Positions 19,190 through 27,620 of a DNA stretch of 64,000 nt are shown here, piece by piece. Every line of letters starts with the position of its first letter. Position 1 is the first letter of the stretch. The notes under the pieces were generated by a model. It did no database searches. It was not told where the DNA came from and saw only the letters and a list, made by a program, of their open reading frames with translations. Origin of the DNA: CAVWCQ01 sp963753545 (GTDB lineage Bacteria; Chloroflexota; Anaerolineae; Aggregatilineales; Aggregatilineaceae); NCBI GenBank assembly GCA_963753545.1, contig CAVWCQ010000008.1, positions 682,001-746,000 on the forward strand. The letters are read 5' to 3'. A program made the translations under genes and the position numbers.

Positions 19190-19393
19190 TTAGCGAGCGG
19201 CCTTCGCGTATTCGGCCCCGGCTTCGCTGATCTGCACCTGGGCTTCTTCGGTCTCGAAGGTGTAGAGCGCTGGGGTCTGCGTGGGACGAACGGCAGACTG
19301 CTGGGGCAGCGTTACGGCGCTGCTTTCGGGTAGACGGGCAGCGATCAGTTGGCTGCGGCTTGTCTTCAAACGCCAGTTGCGTGTGATATCCAT
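19190..19393 (-). CDS. Small protein resembling the zinc-ribbon head of DUF35 proteins, cysteines lost
   Basis: 67 residues, ATG at 19393 with GAGAGGA upstream. The start MDITRNWRLK and the pattern RSQLIAARLPESSAVTLPQ align with the family head (R-x-x-L-V-G-x-x-C-x-x-C-x-x-x-x-F-P-P-R), but every zinc-binding Cys is absent. The C-terminus is Glu/Ala-rich. Its stop codon is in frame with the next gene, whose ATG comes three codons later, so the pair may be a split or formerly fused gene, or may be translated together. Similarity is by eye; the assignment is tentative. Confidence 0.55.
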   Translation of the reverse strand: MDITRNWRLKTSRSQLIAARLPESSAVTLPQQSAVRPTQTPALYTFETEEAQVQISEAGAEYAKAAR

Positions 19394-19587
19394 GATAGTT
19401 ATTCCTCTCTTGGTCGTGATGTGCGCGATTCCGGTGAACTACCCCTTCACTTGCGCCATTTGTCACAGTTATACACGCATCAGTCTGTCAAAACCTATCA
19501 GAAAGTGGATTCGATAGCTTTTGACAGCCATTTTGGGGATGAAAAATAATGAAGGGCAATTCCCTCAACCGGCCTAGCAGCCTGCGC

Positions 19588-19697
19588 ACGCCTGCCTGGG
19601 TTCCCCTCTCCAGGGCGTGCTGGCGCAACTTCGTTGCGATGCATGCCTAGCTGTGCGGCTTAGCTGCGCATGCGCACGCGCCTTGTCGGAGAGGGGA
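19588..19697. repeat. Nested palindromes in a CCCCTCTCC...GGAGAGGGG frame
   Basis: The outer arms TTCCCCTCTCC and GGAGAGGGGAA surround a chain of smaller palindromes (GCGCAACTTCGTTGCG, GCTGTGCGGCTTAGCTGCGCATGCGCA type). It looks like a large diverged member of the palindromic family with another hairpin inserted. The flanking spacer 19394-19714 has no gene. Confidence 0.55.
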
Positions 19698-19714
19698 ATT
19701 AAGGCGTGAGGTCA

Positions 19715-20419
19715 CTAAGTCACGATTACCTGCAAGTAACCAGGATAGGAGGTCACAGAGGATATTTTATAGGAGCCAGCGGGCGCAGGGACGAGATTCA
19801 CAACAATATCATTGACACCCTGCAGGACCAGATCGAGTACCATGTTGACCAACTCCTCATCGATCATTACGCCCTGAACCTGACGTTCAGAACGGCTTTC
19901 GCTCATCACAATCTGACCGTCTCGCGCTGATAGGCGGGCGATGGTGTTCACCTGGCTATCCCCACCCATGAATTCATTGTGGAACGTGAACTGGATTTCC
20001 AACCACCCCTGCTGGCGCATGCTGATAGCTGGTGCGGCAGGCAGACTTGCGAGGCCGCGGGCGATATACATGTTGGTGATGGAGACATTGAGATCGGGTT
20101 CCAACACGGTGACAATCGTCTGATCCTGCCCCGACCGCTGCGCCCCGGTGACGGGCTGCGGCGTCGCTGACGCGGATGGGCGCGGGGTAAAGGTTGGTCC
20201 TGGCGTGGACGTACTGAGCAGAGCCGGGGTGTTGGATGGTGTCCAGGTTGGTATCGGCGTGCGGGTTAAGGTCGCTGCCGGTGTCGCCGTGACGCGCTGG
20301 GGTGTTGGCACGGTTTTGTTGTTATCCGAGCCGCCCCCGCAGCTTGCCAGGGCAAACAACAGGGTGACCAGAAGGGCTAATCCCAGTGTCGATCTCACAA
20401 AAGTTCTATTGTTGAACAT
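19715..20419 (-). CDS. Lipoprotein with Thr/Pro linker
   Basis: 234 residues. The signal peptide ends in a lipobox (LLFALASC, Cys at about residue 27), so it is lipid-anchored outside. A Thr/Pro/Ser-rich linker covers about 35-95. The folded part (about 100-234: IVTVLEPDLNVSITNMYIARGL, WLEIQFTFHNEF, GVMIDEELVNMVLDLVLQGVNDIVVNLVPAPAGSYKISSVTSYPGYLQVIVT) is not recognised; its beta-rich pattern recalls LolA/LppX-like or hypothetical lipoprotein folds of Chloroflexota. No operon partner: the next gene on this strand (20570) ends 150 bases upstream of its start. Confidence 0.72.
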   Translation of the reverse strand: MFNNRTFVRSTLGLALLVTLLFALASCGGGSDNNKTVPTPQRVTATPAATLTRTPIPTWTPSNTPALLSTSTPGPTFTPRPSASATPQPVTGAQRSGQDQTIVTVLEPDLNVSITNMYIARGLASLPAAPAISMRQQGWLEIQFTFHNEFMGGDSQVNTIARLSARDGQIVMSESRSERQVQGVMIDEELVNMVLDLVLQGVNDIVVNLVPAPAGSYKISSVTSYPGYLQVIVT

Positions 20420-20454
20420 CGTATCCCTACCTATTTTTACAGCGCATTGGGTGC

Positions 20455-20545
20455 CGTTTAGCGGAGGGCGCGGCGGCTTAGCGGCTTAGCGGCTTAGCTT
20501 GCTGCACGCTGCACGCTGCACGCTACACAGTGCACGCAAGCAGCA
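20455..20545. repeat. Short tandem and palindromic repeats
   Basis: GCGGCTTAGCG units repeat three times, then CACGCTG(CA) units three to four times. They are flanked by GGGCGCGGCGGC and GCAGCAGCCCTCC arms. Related to the GGGCGCAGC...GCGCCCCTAC hairpins found throughout the window. Confidence 0.6.
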
Positions 20546-20569
20546 GCCCTCCATGACAGCGCAACAGCA

Positions 20570-23194
20570 CTAATCAACATGATCCGGTGGCGGGCAGTTT
20601 GCCCCGTGCAGATAATCTGCTTCGTTGAGGCCAGTGGGCAGCAACGCCCACCCCGTTACGGCTTCGGTATCGACGGCAAAGAGCAGTTTGATCCAGACCT
20701 GACCCGTGGCGACTGCCGACCGTTCCAGGGCAATCGAATAACGCGGAGCAGCTTCATAAACAAGCGCGGCACCGATGATCGGCGCGCGCAGAACGGGCAG
20801 AGGATCGGGGGGCAGATCGGTCAGGAAGCACCCGGCAGGCAGAGCCTGTGTTTGCACGGCGGCAACGGTCAATTCCCAGTCGGGCGTGGCGGACAAATCG
20901 GCTGGCGGCGGCAGCGTGGGTTGGGCGGCGAGTGTCGCGGCAACCGCGCCGTTGACCGTCGCAACCAGATCGGGCGTCCGGCTGGGCGGGAGCGTAGAAG
21001 GCAGGGTTGGCCGGGCTGTTTCAGTAGCCGCCATAAATGCCGCAACTGCTACGCTCACCGTCGCTGAGATGTTGGGCGTGATGGTCGGAACCGGCGTGCG
21101 GGTAGGCGTGTCAGTTGGCGTGTGGGTGAATGTCGGCGTAAAAGTAGCTGTATTCGTTGGCGTCGCTGTGTTTGTCGGAGTGTCGGTGGGCGTGGGCGTA
21201 GCGGTCCACTGGGCGGCAGTCGCAGTTTGTGCCCCGACAAAGGCCGCGCCGACTGTTGAGGTCATGTTCGGCGTATTGGAGGGCGTGGGTGTTTCTGTCC
21301 ACCCGGCAGCCGTCGCTGTCTCTGCGTTGGCAAAAGCCATGCCCATCGTTGAGGTCATATTCGGCGTGCGGCTGGGCGTGATCGTCGGGATGCGGGTGCG
21401 CGTCGCCTCGATATCTTTTCCATGCTGGACGGTCGCTTGCAGCGCGTCCTTCGTGCCACCGAGAACCACCACTGCCGTCGCCTGGGTTGCATTCTGTGTC
21501 GCGGCGATATAAGTCGTTTCGATGACCGAGCGGGGCAGGGGCGTCTGGGCATCCGTGGCCCGGCGCGACTGGATCGATTCGAATCCAGCGACGCCCAGCG
21601 TACCGCCGACCAACAGGGCGACGAGGATCGCGCCGATCAGGACGGGCAGGGCAAAGGGCAGCACCGAGCGGCGGGCAGGAGCCAGCGAGGCAGGGGCCAA
21701 TGTGATCGATTCGCTCCATTCACTCGCCGTGCGGAGGTCATCCGGGCTGCGCTGCGCCTGCACGCGGTATACGGCGGGCGTATCGGCGGGCGTGACGTGT
21801 GGCTCGATGACGAAGACGGTTTCCCCGGTCTGTTCGTCCTGGCCTTTGGCAGTCACATGGATGGCGTACTGGCGCGCACCGGGCACGGCGGTCCAGGAGA
21901 TGCGCCCCGGCGTGACCTGGGTGAAGACAGGCGCTTCGAGGCGGATCGTTGCTCGCTGCGCGCTGCTCCAATGGGACGGTGTGTGCGGCGCATAAAGCAC
22001 GTTGATGGCACGCACGCGATAAAAATAGCCGAGCGGCGTCTCGTGCGGCAGATAGGTCTCGGTGGCTTCGCCCCGGTAAATAATATGCGTCTCTTCGTCG
22101 CTAAAGTCGGACCCGGGCGACGTCTGAATCTCGTAGCTGGTGGCCTGCGGCACGACTGACCACGACAGGTAATAACCGCCTTCGTCGGACCAGCGGATCG
22201 GGTCCAGAACAGGCGCGGCAAGGGTCATCGGCACGACGGATATCGGGTCACTGGGCGCGCCGGATGCCCCCTGGTTGAGCGGCACAATGCGGTAATAGTG
22301 CAATCCGTTGGGCGGCGGCGAGAAGCTGTACTGCACCTGCCGTCCATCGGTCATCTCAGCGAGCAGAGTTGGCGATTCGAAGGTAGGTGAGACCGATTCT
22401 TCGACGCGGTAGCCCGTCGCGTGGGAGGTGGGCTGCCAGGAGAGCACGCACAGGTCCGGCGATATCCAGCGATAGGCGAGAATGACGGTTGAGGGCTGGG
22501 TCAACACCGGGTTGAGGCGCAGATCGTAGAATGCCAGATCGCGCTCACAGTCCTCGCTCCAATCGGTGAGCGCCTGTTCCAGGTCGGCGCTGCTCATATC
22601 GGGCAGGTCGAGGCCCACCGGATCGGCGGCCTGGGTGTAAATCACCATGCGATCCAGGCCAAACAGACTGCCCCGGTAGGCGTGCAGGGCCATGCCAACG
22701 GGTTCGGGGCCATTGGCGGGCGTCCAGCCTTCATCCGCGGAGAGCACCGTATCGAGAGTCGTGGCGATCCCCAGGCGGTCCAGCAGGGTGATCCCGTTCA
22801 TGCCCAACCAGGCAAGATAGAGCCGCCCCCCGGCGATGTTGCGTTCCAGCCGCCCGCAGACAAAACTGGTGAGGCCGGACGGCGCGTTATTCCACTGCCC
22901 GGTATCGGCCAGCCAGTCGCGCACATTCTGCGGCCAGTCGTCCGAGGCAGTTTCGCGCGTCCACAAAAAGTCGGCCAGCCGTTCCCCTAAGAAGGACGCG
23001 GCGGGGCCATCGGTCAGGGCAAAGGCCAGCCGATCCGCATCCTGCGTGACAAACAGCGCGGCGTGGACGGGCAGCATTCCTTCCGGTGTTTTCTGCGCCG
23101 GTTGGAAGGCATAACGCCATCGTCCGTGTGAACTGCGTCCTGTTTGGAGCGGCGTGCTGTCGGGGCCGAGATGAATCTGCTGAACATTACTCAT
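20570..23194 (-). CDS. Large membrane protein: PP2C-like head, fibronectin III-like repeats, TM, Thr/Pro stalk
   Basis: 874 residues. Residues ~25-215 show a loose match to the PP2C phosphatase outline (DRLAFALTDGPAASFLGERLADFL in place of the DGMGG loop, ending CERDLAFYDLRL), but key metal Asp residues are not all present, so any phosphatase is degenerate. Residues ~225-500 hold about three fibronectin type III-like repeats (VILAYRWISPDLCVLSWQPT, SYEIQTSPGSDFSDEE, GRISWTAVPGARQYAIHV). One TM helix lies at about 511-535 (FALPVLIGAILVALLVGG). It is followed by a ~240-residue Thr/Pro/Ala stalk built from repeated TxTPTxTxTxT units, and a C-terminal SH3-like ~80-residue domain with Cys pair. The head should be inside and the stalk outside. 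Confidence 0.7.
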   Translation of the reverse strand: MSNVQQIHLGPDSTPLQTGRSSHGRWRYAFQPAQKTPEGMLPVHAALFVTQDADRLAFALTDGPAASFLGERLADFLWTRETASDDWPQNVRDWLADTGQWNNAPSGLTSFVCGRLERNIAGGRLYLAWLGMNGITLLDRLGIATTLDTVLSADEGWTPANGPEPVGMALHAYRGSLFGLDRMVIYTQAADPVGLDLPDMSSADLEQALTDWSEDCERDLAFYDLRLNPVLTQPSTVILAYRWISPDLCVLSWQPTSHATGYRVEESVSPTFESPTLLAEMTDGRQVQYSFSPPPNGLHYYRIVPLNQGASGAPSDPISVVPMTLAAPVLDPIRWSDEGGYYLSWSVVPQATSYEIQTSPGSDFSDEETHIIYRGEATETYLPHETPLGYFYRVRAINVLYAPHTPSHWSSAQRATIRLEAPVFTQVTPGRISWTAVPGARQYAIHVTAKGQDEQTGETVFVIEPHVTPADTPAVYRVQAQRSPDDLRTASEWSESITLAPASLAPARRSVLPFALPVLIGAILVALLVGGTLGVAGFESIQSRRATDAQTPLPRSVIETTYIAATQNATQATAVVVLGGTKDALQATVQHGKDIEATRTRIPTITPSRTPNMTSTMGMAFANAETATAAGWTETPTPSNTPNMTSTVGAAFVGAQTATAAQWTATPTPTDTPTNTATPTNTATFTPTFTHTPTDTPTRTPVPTITPNISATVSVAVAAFMAATETARPTLPSTLPPSRTPDLVATVNGAVAATLAAQPTLPPPADLSATPDWELTVAAVQTQALPAGCFLTDLPPDPLPVLRAPIIGAALVYEAAPRYSIALERSAVATGQVWIKLLFAVDTEAVTGWALLPTGLNEADYLHGANCPPPDHVD

Positions 23195-23269
23195 AAGATT
23201 ATTCCGTACCTGGCAAGCAAATCATCTATTTTTGTGGTTAGTGTATGCGGGCCGCTCGAAATCGGCAAG

Positions 23270-23465
23270 TTACGGTAGAACTAGAAAGAAAAGCTGTTTT
23301 ACCGCAAAGAGCGCAAAGAAAAGCAATCTCACCGCGGAGAGCGCAGAGAGCGCGGAGAAAAGCAAAAGAAAGGAAAAGATCAATTAAAGATGGTTGGCGA
23401 TGCGCTTCGGAAAATCGCATTCTGCGGTTTTTGCGCCCCAGGTTTTGAATCTGGGGCGGATACGG
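23270..23465. repeat. Purine-rich repeats and a CGCCCCAG...CTGGGGCG hairpin
   Basis: Holds ACCGCAAAGAGCGCAAAG-type repeats at about 23290-23370 and a hairpin near 23429-23460 with loop GTTTTGAAT. The spacer between 23195 and 23533 carries no recognised gene. Confidence 0.55.
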
Positions 23466-23533
23466 GCGCGATTTTCATTCCGTTGTTGTGCCGCACCAAG
23501 CCGCATGACCAGCTCTGCGGTGAAATCCTGTTT

Positions 23534-23830
23534 TTATTTTCGGCGGCGGGCACGGATGAACGTGCCGATGAGCATGGCGGCAACAAGCAGCAGCAGACAG
23601 CCGGGCCAGAATTCGGTATCAATGATGATCGCCAGCGCCACCAGAACCGCCGACGACAGCAGGCCGCCGATCAGCCCGCCGCTGTGGATGCCATAGGGCA
23701 GGCTCGCCAGCCCCAGGACGGCGAGAATCCAGGGCCAGAAGTGCAGCCCTGGGACGACGATCAGGGCGATGATCCCGATCAACATGACTGCCCCGGACAG
23801 GGGCGCATAGGGACTTGTCTGCCGCTTCAT
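23534..23830 (-). CDS. Small membrane protein with WPWIL motif
   Basis: 98 residues, nearly all membrane helix: helix 1 about 12-30 (VMLIGIIALIVVPGL), helix 2 from HFWPWILAVLGLASLP, helix 3 GGLIGGLLSSAVLVALAIII, helix 4 FWPGCLLLLVAAMLIG, then a basic RARRRK end. The (F/H)WPWIL and FWPG(C/I)LLL motifs recur in the next two genes upstream, so the three are paralogues. The pattern resembles LiaI/LiaF-type transmembrane modules of cell-envelope stress proteins, without their soluble domain. GGGGGTAAACG precedes the ATG. Last gene of a three-gene set. Confidence 0.72.
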   Translation of the reverse strand: MKRQTSPYAPLSGAVMLIGIIALIVVPGLHFWPWILAVLGLASLPYGIHSGGLIGGLLSSAVLVALAIIIDTEFWPGCLLLLVAAMLIGTFIRARRRK

Positions 23831-23854
23831 CGTTTACCCCCTCCATGCAAACTG

Positions 23855-24304
23855 TTAATCGCGCATGCTGCGCTGCTGCGGAACAGGCTCCGCTTCGTTC
23901 CAATCCTCTTCGTAGTCCTCTGGCGTGGGGATGCCACGCTTGGGCTTGTCGAATTCTTCCGCAAGCACGACGCCGCGCTTCTGTTTCTCGCTGTTCCCAT
24001 CGAGGACGGGCGGTTTGAACAGCGCGCCGCCCACCGTGCTCAGACCGATCAGGATGAGGATGCCCGGCCAGAACGTTCCGGTTGCGAAGAGGACAGCCAG
24101 CCCGGCCATCCAGATGAAACCCTGGATGCCCGCCCACAGTCCATCTTTTGCCAGACTGCCCGGCAGACTGGACAGCCCCAGGACCAGCAAAATCCAGGGG
24201 AAGAAGGGGATATCGAGCAGGAAAATGAGGCCAATACCGATCAGGATAATGCCTCCGCTTGCGCCTCCCCAGGCTCCCGATTCTCTACGATCACGACGGC
24301 TCAT
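23855..24304 (-). CDS. Small membrane protein with paired WPWIL/WPGIL motifs
   Basis: About 149 residues. The start at 24304 (MSRRDRRESG) is preferred because GGTGGAGGAATATACA lies just upstream; ATG 24319 is possible. Helices: IILIGIGLIFLLDIPFFPWILLVLGLSSLPG, then FIWMAGLAVLFATGTFWPGILILIGLSTVGGAL. The C-terminal ~60 residues are charged and cytoplasmic (KQKRGVVLAEEFDKPKRGIP). It overlaps the end of the gene before it (stop at 24291) and shares its KAKRG/KPKRG-type tail. The LiaI/LiaF-like membrane signature is inferred. Confidence 0.72.
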   Translation of the reverse strand: MSRRDRRESGAWGGASGGIILIGIGLIFLLDIPFFPWILLVLGLSSLPGSLAKDGLWAGIQGFIWMAGLAVLFATGTFWPGILILIGLSTVGGALFKPPVLDGNSEKQKRGVVLAEEFDKPKRGIPTPEDYEEDWNEAEPVPQQRSMRD

Positions 24305-24788
24305 TGTATATTCCTCCACCTACTGGTGTTCTAAATGCTGCGCGCGATTCTTCATCTTCTTCCCGGTAGGACTCTTCTTCTTCAAGGCGATCCAGGGGAA
24401 GGGGCAGACCGCGTTTGGCCTTTTCAAAATCCCGTTTCGCTTTGTGCCCTTTGGGGCGGCTGGCTTCCTGCACTTTATCCGGCGGGGCGATGGCGACGAT
24501 CAGCGCGCTCATGCCCATCAGGACCAAAACGCCCGGCCATACCAGATGGACCCAGATCAGGAAGGCAATGCCGCCCAGCCAAAGCATCGTTTGCGCCATA
24601 ATCCACAGCCCCATCCGCCAGCCTTCCTCGGCAATAGCGACGGGCACAGCCATCAGAAAGATCAGGAGCAAGATCCACGGCCAGACCAGATGCAACATGA
24701 TCAGGCCCGCTAATCCAAAAAGAAACAGCGCCGAGCTGAAGATGGCTACTCGTTCAGTTGGTTTCCTGGCAGGGTTGTTTTGGCTCAT
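24291..24788 (-). CDS. Small membrane protein, first of three paralogues
   Basis: 165 residues from ATG 24788 (MSQNNPARKP), with GAGGTTTCAT upstream; a longer upstream extension has no ribosome site and is rejected. Four helices: AIFSSALFLFGLAGLIMLHLVWPWILLLIFLMAVPVAI, then MGLWIMAQTMLWLGGIAFLIWVHLVWPGVLVLMGMSALIVAI. The charged C-terminal tail (GHKAKRDFEKAKRGLPLPLDRLEEEESYREEDEE) would be cytoplasmic. It is the first gene of a three-gene unit. Possible role in envelope stress sensing by analogy to LiaI/LiaF modules; unproven. Confidence 0.75.
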   Translation of the reverse strand: MSQNNPARKPTERVAIFSSALFLFGLAGLIMLHLVWPWILLLIFLMAVPVAIAEEGWRMGLWIMAQTMLWLGGIAFLIWVHLVWPGVLVLMGMSALIVAIAPPDKVQEASRPKGHKAKRDFEKAKRGLPLPLDRLEEEESYREEDEESRAAFRTPVGGGIYNEPS

Positions 24789-24911
24789 ATGAAACCTCGT
24801 TCGTTGTTGTTCTAGCAAGTATACGCAGCAGCCGGGGGGATTGTTTCGTGTTTTGGGTCGCTGCGCTATGATCGAAACCAGCGATGGCCTCAACAGGTAG
24901 GGAGAGATCGT

Positions 24912-25400
24912 ATGCACACAGCGCCGCTTCCCCCACAAAAGCGGATCGCGCTTATTGCCCATGATGAGCGCAAAGCCGATCTACTGGAATGGGCGCAGTA
25001 TAACAAAGTCCCGCTCAGCCGTCACATCTTGTTTGCGACGGGCACGACGGGCACTATTTTGCAGCGCGAACTGGGCCTGAACGTGACCTCTTATATGAGT
25101 GGTCCACTGGGCGGCGATCAGCAGATTGGCGCTCATATCGTGCAGGGCGATATCGACGTGCTGATCTTCTTCTGGGACCCGCTGAAGTCGCACCCCCACG
25201 ATCCGGACGTGCGGGCGCTGCTGCGCGTGGCTGTGATGCAGAATATTCCGATAGCCTGCAACCGCTCCTCGGCGGATTTTATTTTCGCCTCGCCGCTGAT
25301 GAACACGCCTTACGAACGGACGCTGTACGATTATGCCACCCGGCTCAAGCGGGATCAGGTGGCGGCCAGTGTACGCGGCGGAGATGACAGGCATGTTTGA
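24912..25400 (+). CDS. mgsA: Methylglyoxal synthase
   Basis: Converts dihydroxyacetone phosphate to methylglyoxal and phosphate, a bypass of lower glycolysis under phosphate shortage; cytosolic. 162 residues is near the usual 130-155. Motifs: KRIALIAHDERKADLLEWA at the start, ATGTTGTIL (phosphate loop, about 50-58), SGPLGGDQQIGA (about 73-84, with the catalytic Asp), FFWDPLKSHPHDPDVRALLR and IPIACNRSSADF. All are family hallmarks. GGGAGAGATCGT precedes the ATG. Its last codons overlap the start of the exporter gene that follows, so they are probably co-transcribed, though a functional link is not obvious. Confidence 0.95.
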   Translation: MHTAPLPPQKRIALIAHDERKADLLEWAQYNKVPLSRHILFATGTTGTILQRELGLNVTSYMSGPLGGDQQIGAHIVQGDIDVLIFFWDPLKSHPHDPDVRALLRVAVMQNIPIACNRSSADFIFASPLMNTPYERTLYDYATRLKRDQVAASVRGGDDRHV

Positions 25401-26208
25401 TCTGGAAGAACAGCCTGCGCCACCCAGCGCCGGAACCCTGACCCGCGAGGAATTGAGCGAACTGGTGGACGTGGTGCTCCACGTGGGGCAGTCCATGCTG
25501 CAATCCGGCGCGGCGAGCTTTCGCACCGAGGAAACGATGGCGCAGATCGGGCTGGGACTGGGCGCGGAACGCCTGGAAATGTACATCACCCCCACCGGAA
25601 TCATCGCGACGGCTATCAGCGGGCAGGAACAGCGAACACGAGTCGGGCGGGTGGGGCCGCTGGGCGTCAATATGGCCCAGACGGTCTCGCTCAACCGCCT
25701 GTCGCGCCATGTCGCGCTGGTCGGCGGCACGTTGGAGGGGGTGCGCAACCAGATTGGACTGGTTCGCGCCCGGCCTCGCATCTACCCAATGTGGGTGACG
25801 GTGCTGGCGGTGGCGCTGGCCTGCGGCGCTTTTTCGCAGATTCTCGGCGCGGGCTGGGATGAATTCGCGGCGGTGCTGGTTGGGGCAGGGCTGGCCCAGT
25901 TCGTGCGGATGCGCCTGCTGCATGCCGGGGTGAACATCTTCGCCCTGACGGTGATCTGCTCCCTGATCGCGTCCATGACGGCGTGGGGCACGTGCCAGTT
26001 GATCGACTGCGACCAAACGCGGCTGGCGGTGATCGCGTCGGTGCTGCTGCTGGTCCCCGGCGTGCCGCTGGTGACGGCGGTGATCGATCTGACCAACAGC
26101 GATCTCGTATCGGGACTTTCACGCGGGATGCTGGCGCTGATGATCACACTGAGTATCGGCGTGGGCATTCTGCTCACGCTGGCATTGACGGGGTTGAGTA
26201 TTCAGTAG
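25384..26208 (+). CDS. Threonine/serine exporter family protein, N-terminal subunit (ThrE/DUF1212)
   Basis: About 274 residues. The soluble start (LSELVDVVLHVGQSMLQSGAASFRTEETM, GAERLEMYITPTGIIAT) is the DUF1212 signature of ThrE-type exporters. About five membrane helices follow (WVTVLAVALACGAFSQILGAG, VNIFALTVICSLIASM, LAVIASVLLLVPGVPLVTAVIDL, MLALMITLSIGVGILLTLAL). The PGVPL loop is conserved in the family. Start is ATG 25384 or 25393; the latter has a better-spaced GGAG. It overlaps mgsA by up to 17 bases. In many bacteria ThrE is split into two genes as here; the partner is the next gene. Confidence 0.88.
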   Translation: MTGMFDLEEQPAPPSAGTLTREELSELVDVVLHVGQSMLQSGAASFRTEETMAQIGLGLGAERLEMYITPTGIIATAISGQEQRTRVGRVGPLGVNMAQTVSLNRLSRHVALVGGTLEGVRNQIGLVRARPRIYPMWVTVLAVALACGAFSQILGAGWDEFAAVLVGAGLAQFVRMRLLHAGVNIFALTVICSLIASMTAWGTCQLIDCDQTRLAVIASVLLLVPGVPLVTAVIDLTNSDLVSGLSRGMLALMITLSIGVGILLTLALTGLSIQ

Positions 26209-26221
26209 GATTGGGTATTGG

Positions 26222-26728
26222 ATGAATAACAGCGAATTGTTACAGCAGGGTGTGTGGGGATTTATGGCGACGAGCGGGTTTGCCGTGCTGTTTAATGTGC
26301 CGCTGCGGGCGCTGCCGATCTGCGGGTTCACCGGGGCGATGGGGCACATGTGGCGGCGGGCGCTGCTGGCAAACGGGGCGCATCCGGTTGTGGCGGCGTT
26401 TGTGGGCGCGCTGATCGTCGGCTTTCTGGGCTATTCCCAGGCGCGATTTTTCCGCATGCCGCGCCTGATCTTCACCGTGACGGGAATCATTTCCATGATT
26501 CCGGGCGTCCCGGCCTTCGAGACGGTGGTTTATTTTGTGCGGGGCGACTATTCGACCGGGCTGGAGAGCGCGATCCTGGCCGGACTGGTCGTGGCGGCGA
26601 TTGCGGGCGGGCTGGTGACCGCGCGTCTGCTGGCGACGCTGGGCGATACGGTCTCCGTACACCGGACGATCCTGGGGCAATGGGCGCGGGACATCACCCG
26701 ACCTACGGCGAGAATTGATGAGGAGTAA
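26222..26728 (+). CDS. Threonine/serine exporter family protein, C-terminal subunit (ThrE_2/DUF3815)
   Basis: 168 residues with four to five helices. The pattern LLQQGVWGFMATSGFAVLFNVPLRALPICGFTGAMGHM, then AAFVGALIVGFLGYSQARFFRMPRLIFTVTGIISMIPGVPAFETV, fits the second half of ThrE exporters; the IPGVPAF loop mirrors PGVPL in the partner. It starts 13 bases after the first subunit, so the two form one transporter. Substrates in known cases are threonine and serine; here inferred. Confidence 0.87.
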   Translation: MNNSELLQQGVWGFMATSGFAVLFNVPLRALPICGFTGAMGHMWRRALLANGAHPVVAAFVGALIVGFLGYSQARFFRMPRLIFTVTGIISMIPGVPAFETVVYFVRGDYSTGLESAILAGLVVAAIAGGLVTARLLATLGDTVSVHRTILGQWARDITRPTARIDEE

Positions 26729-27260
26729 GTTAGCGCACCACTAATAAACGTTTGGAAAAAATTAGTTGATCACTTCGCCGCGTAGGTGATTTCAGATATC
26801 ATTATTTTTCGGGGGTGTCACTAACTGTTTTCTAACGGCGGATCAACTTTGAAAATTGGCGCGTTTTGGGAGTAGGGGTATTACAGATTGGGCGTAAACC
26901 ATGCCCCTACAAAAATCGGGCGCAGCAAGCAGCGCCCCTACAAATCACATTCCTTATAGCGGCGAGATTTCATTTAGACCCCGAAATTGATCACAATAAC
27001 CGGAAAAAGATAGATTTTCGGGCCATTTTGATGAAATTAGGCCAACTTGGTAAGGTGCTGCTACGAGAAGAAATTGGGCTAGTTGATCATTAGCGGCTCA
27101 TTTCTTCTCGTGGCGATCCGGCGAACCTATTTTTTTGAGGGGTGGGTTTAACTGTTTTCAAACGTTGGCCCCGGCCCCAAGAGAAAAAAGTAAATCTCAC
27201 CGCAAAGAGCGCAAAGAACGCAAAGGAAAAGCAAAGCAGAACAAGAGAAAAGATAAGTAT

Positions 27261-27303
27261 CTATCCGTAGCGCTGCTTGCTGCGCCCAATAATTTACGGA
27301 TAG
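27261..27303. repeat. Short copy of the CTATCCGTA inverted-repeat element
   Basis: CTATCCGTAG at one end and TTACGGATAG at the other, with CGCTGCTTGCTGCGCCC inside. Same ends as the 84-base copy at 397-480. Confidence 0.6.
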
Positions 27304-27620
27304 GACGTAAGTAAAAGACACGTTTCATTGCACAGCTAGACATTCTGAGCCAATGTTATAGCAACAGGATGAAAATAGGCGTTCCCTTCCGCGTCGCCAC
27401 CGATTAAAATCGATGGCTATTGAGGGAAAAAGTCCACTAAAACCCCTTCAGCGAGGCCCCTCCCTGGCTGAGGGCCGCTTTTGCCCTGCAGCTTTCCCTC
27501 CCCATTGCATGGAGAGGGAAGAACCTCCTCTTTTATTATAGCACAGATGTTCTAATTGTCAACTGTCCTTGAATCTGTGGAAAATGACACAGCGGCGGAA
27601 ATGGAAAATCGCGGCGCGGG

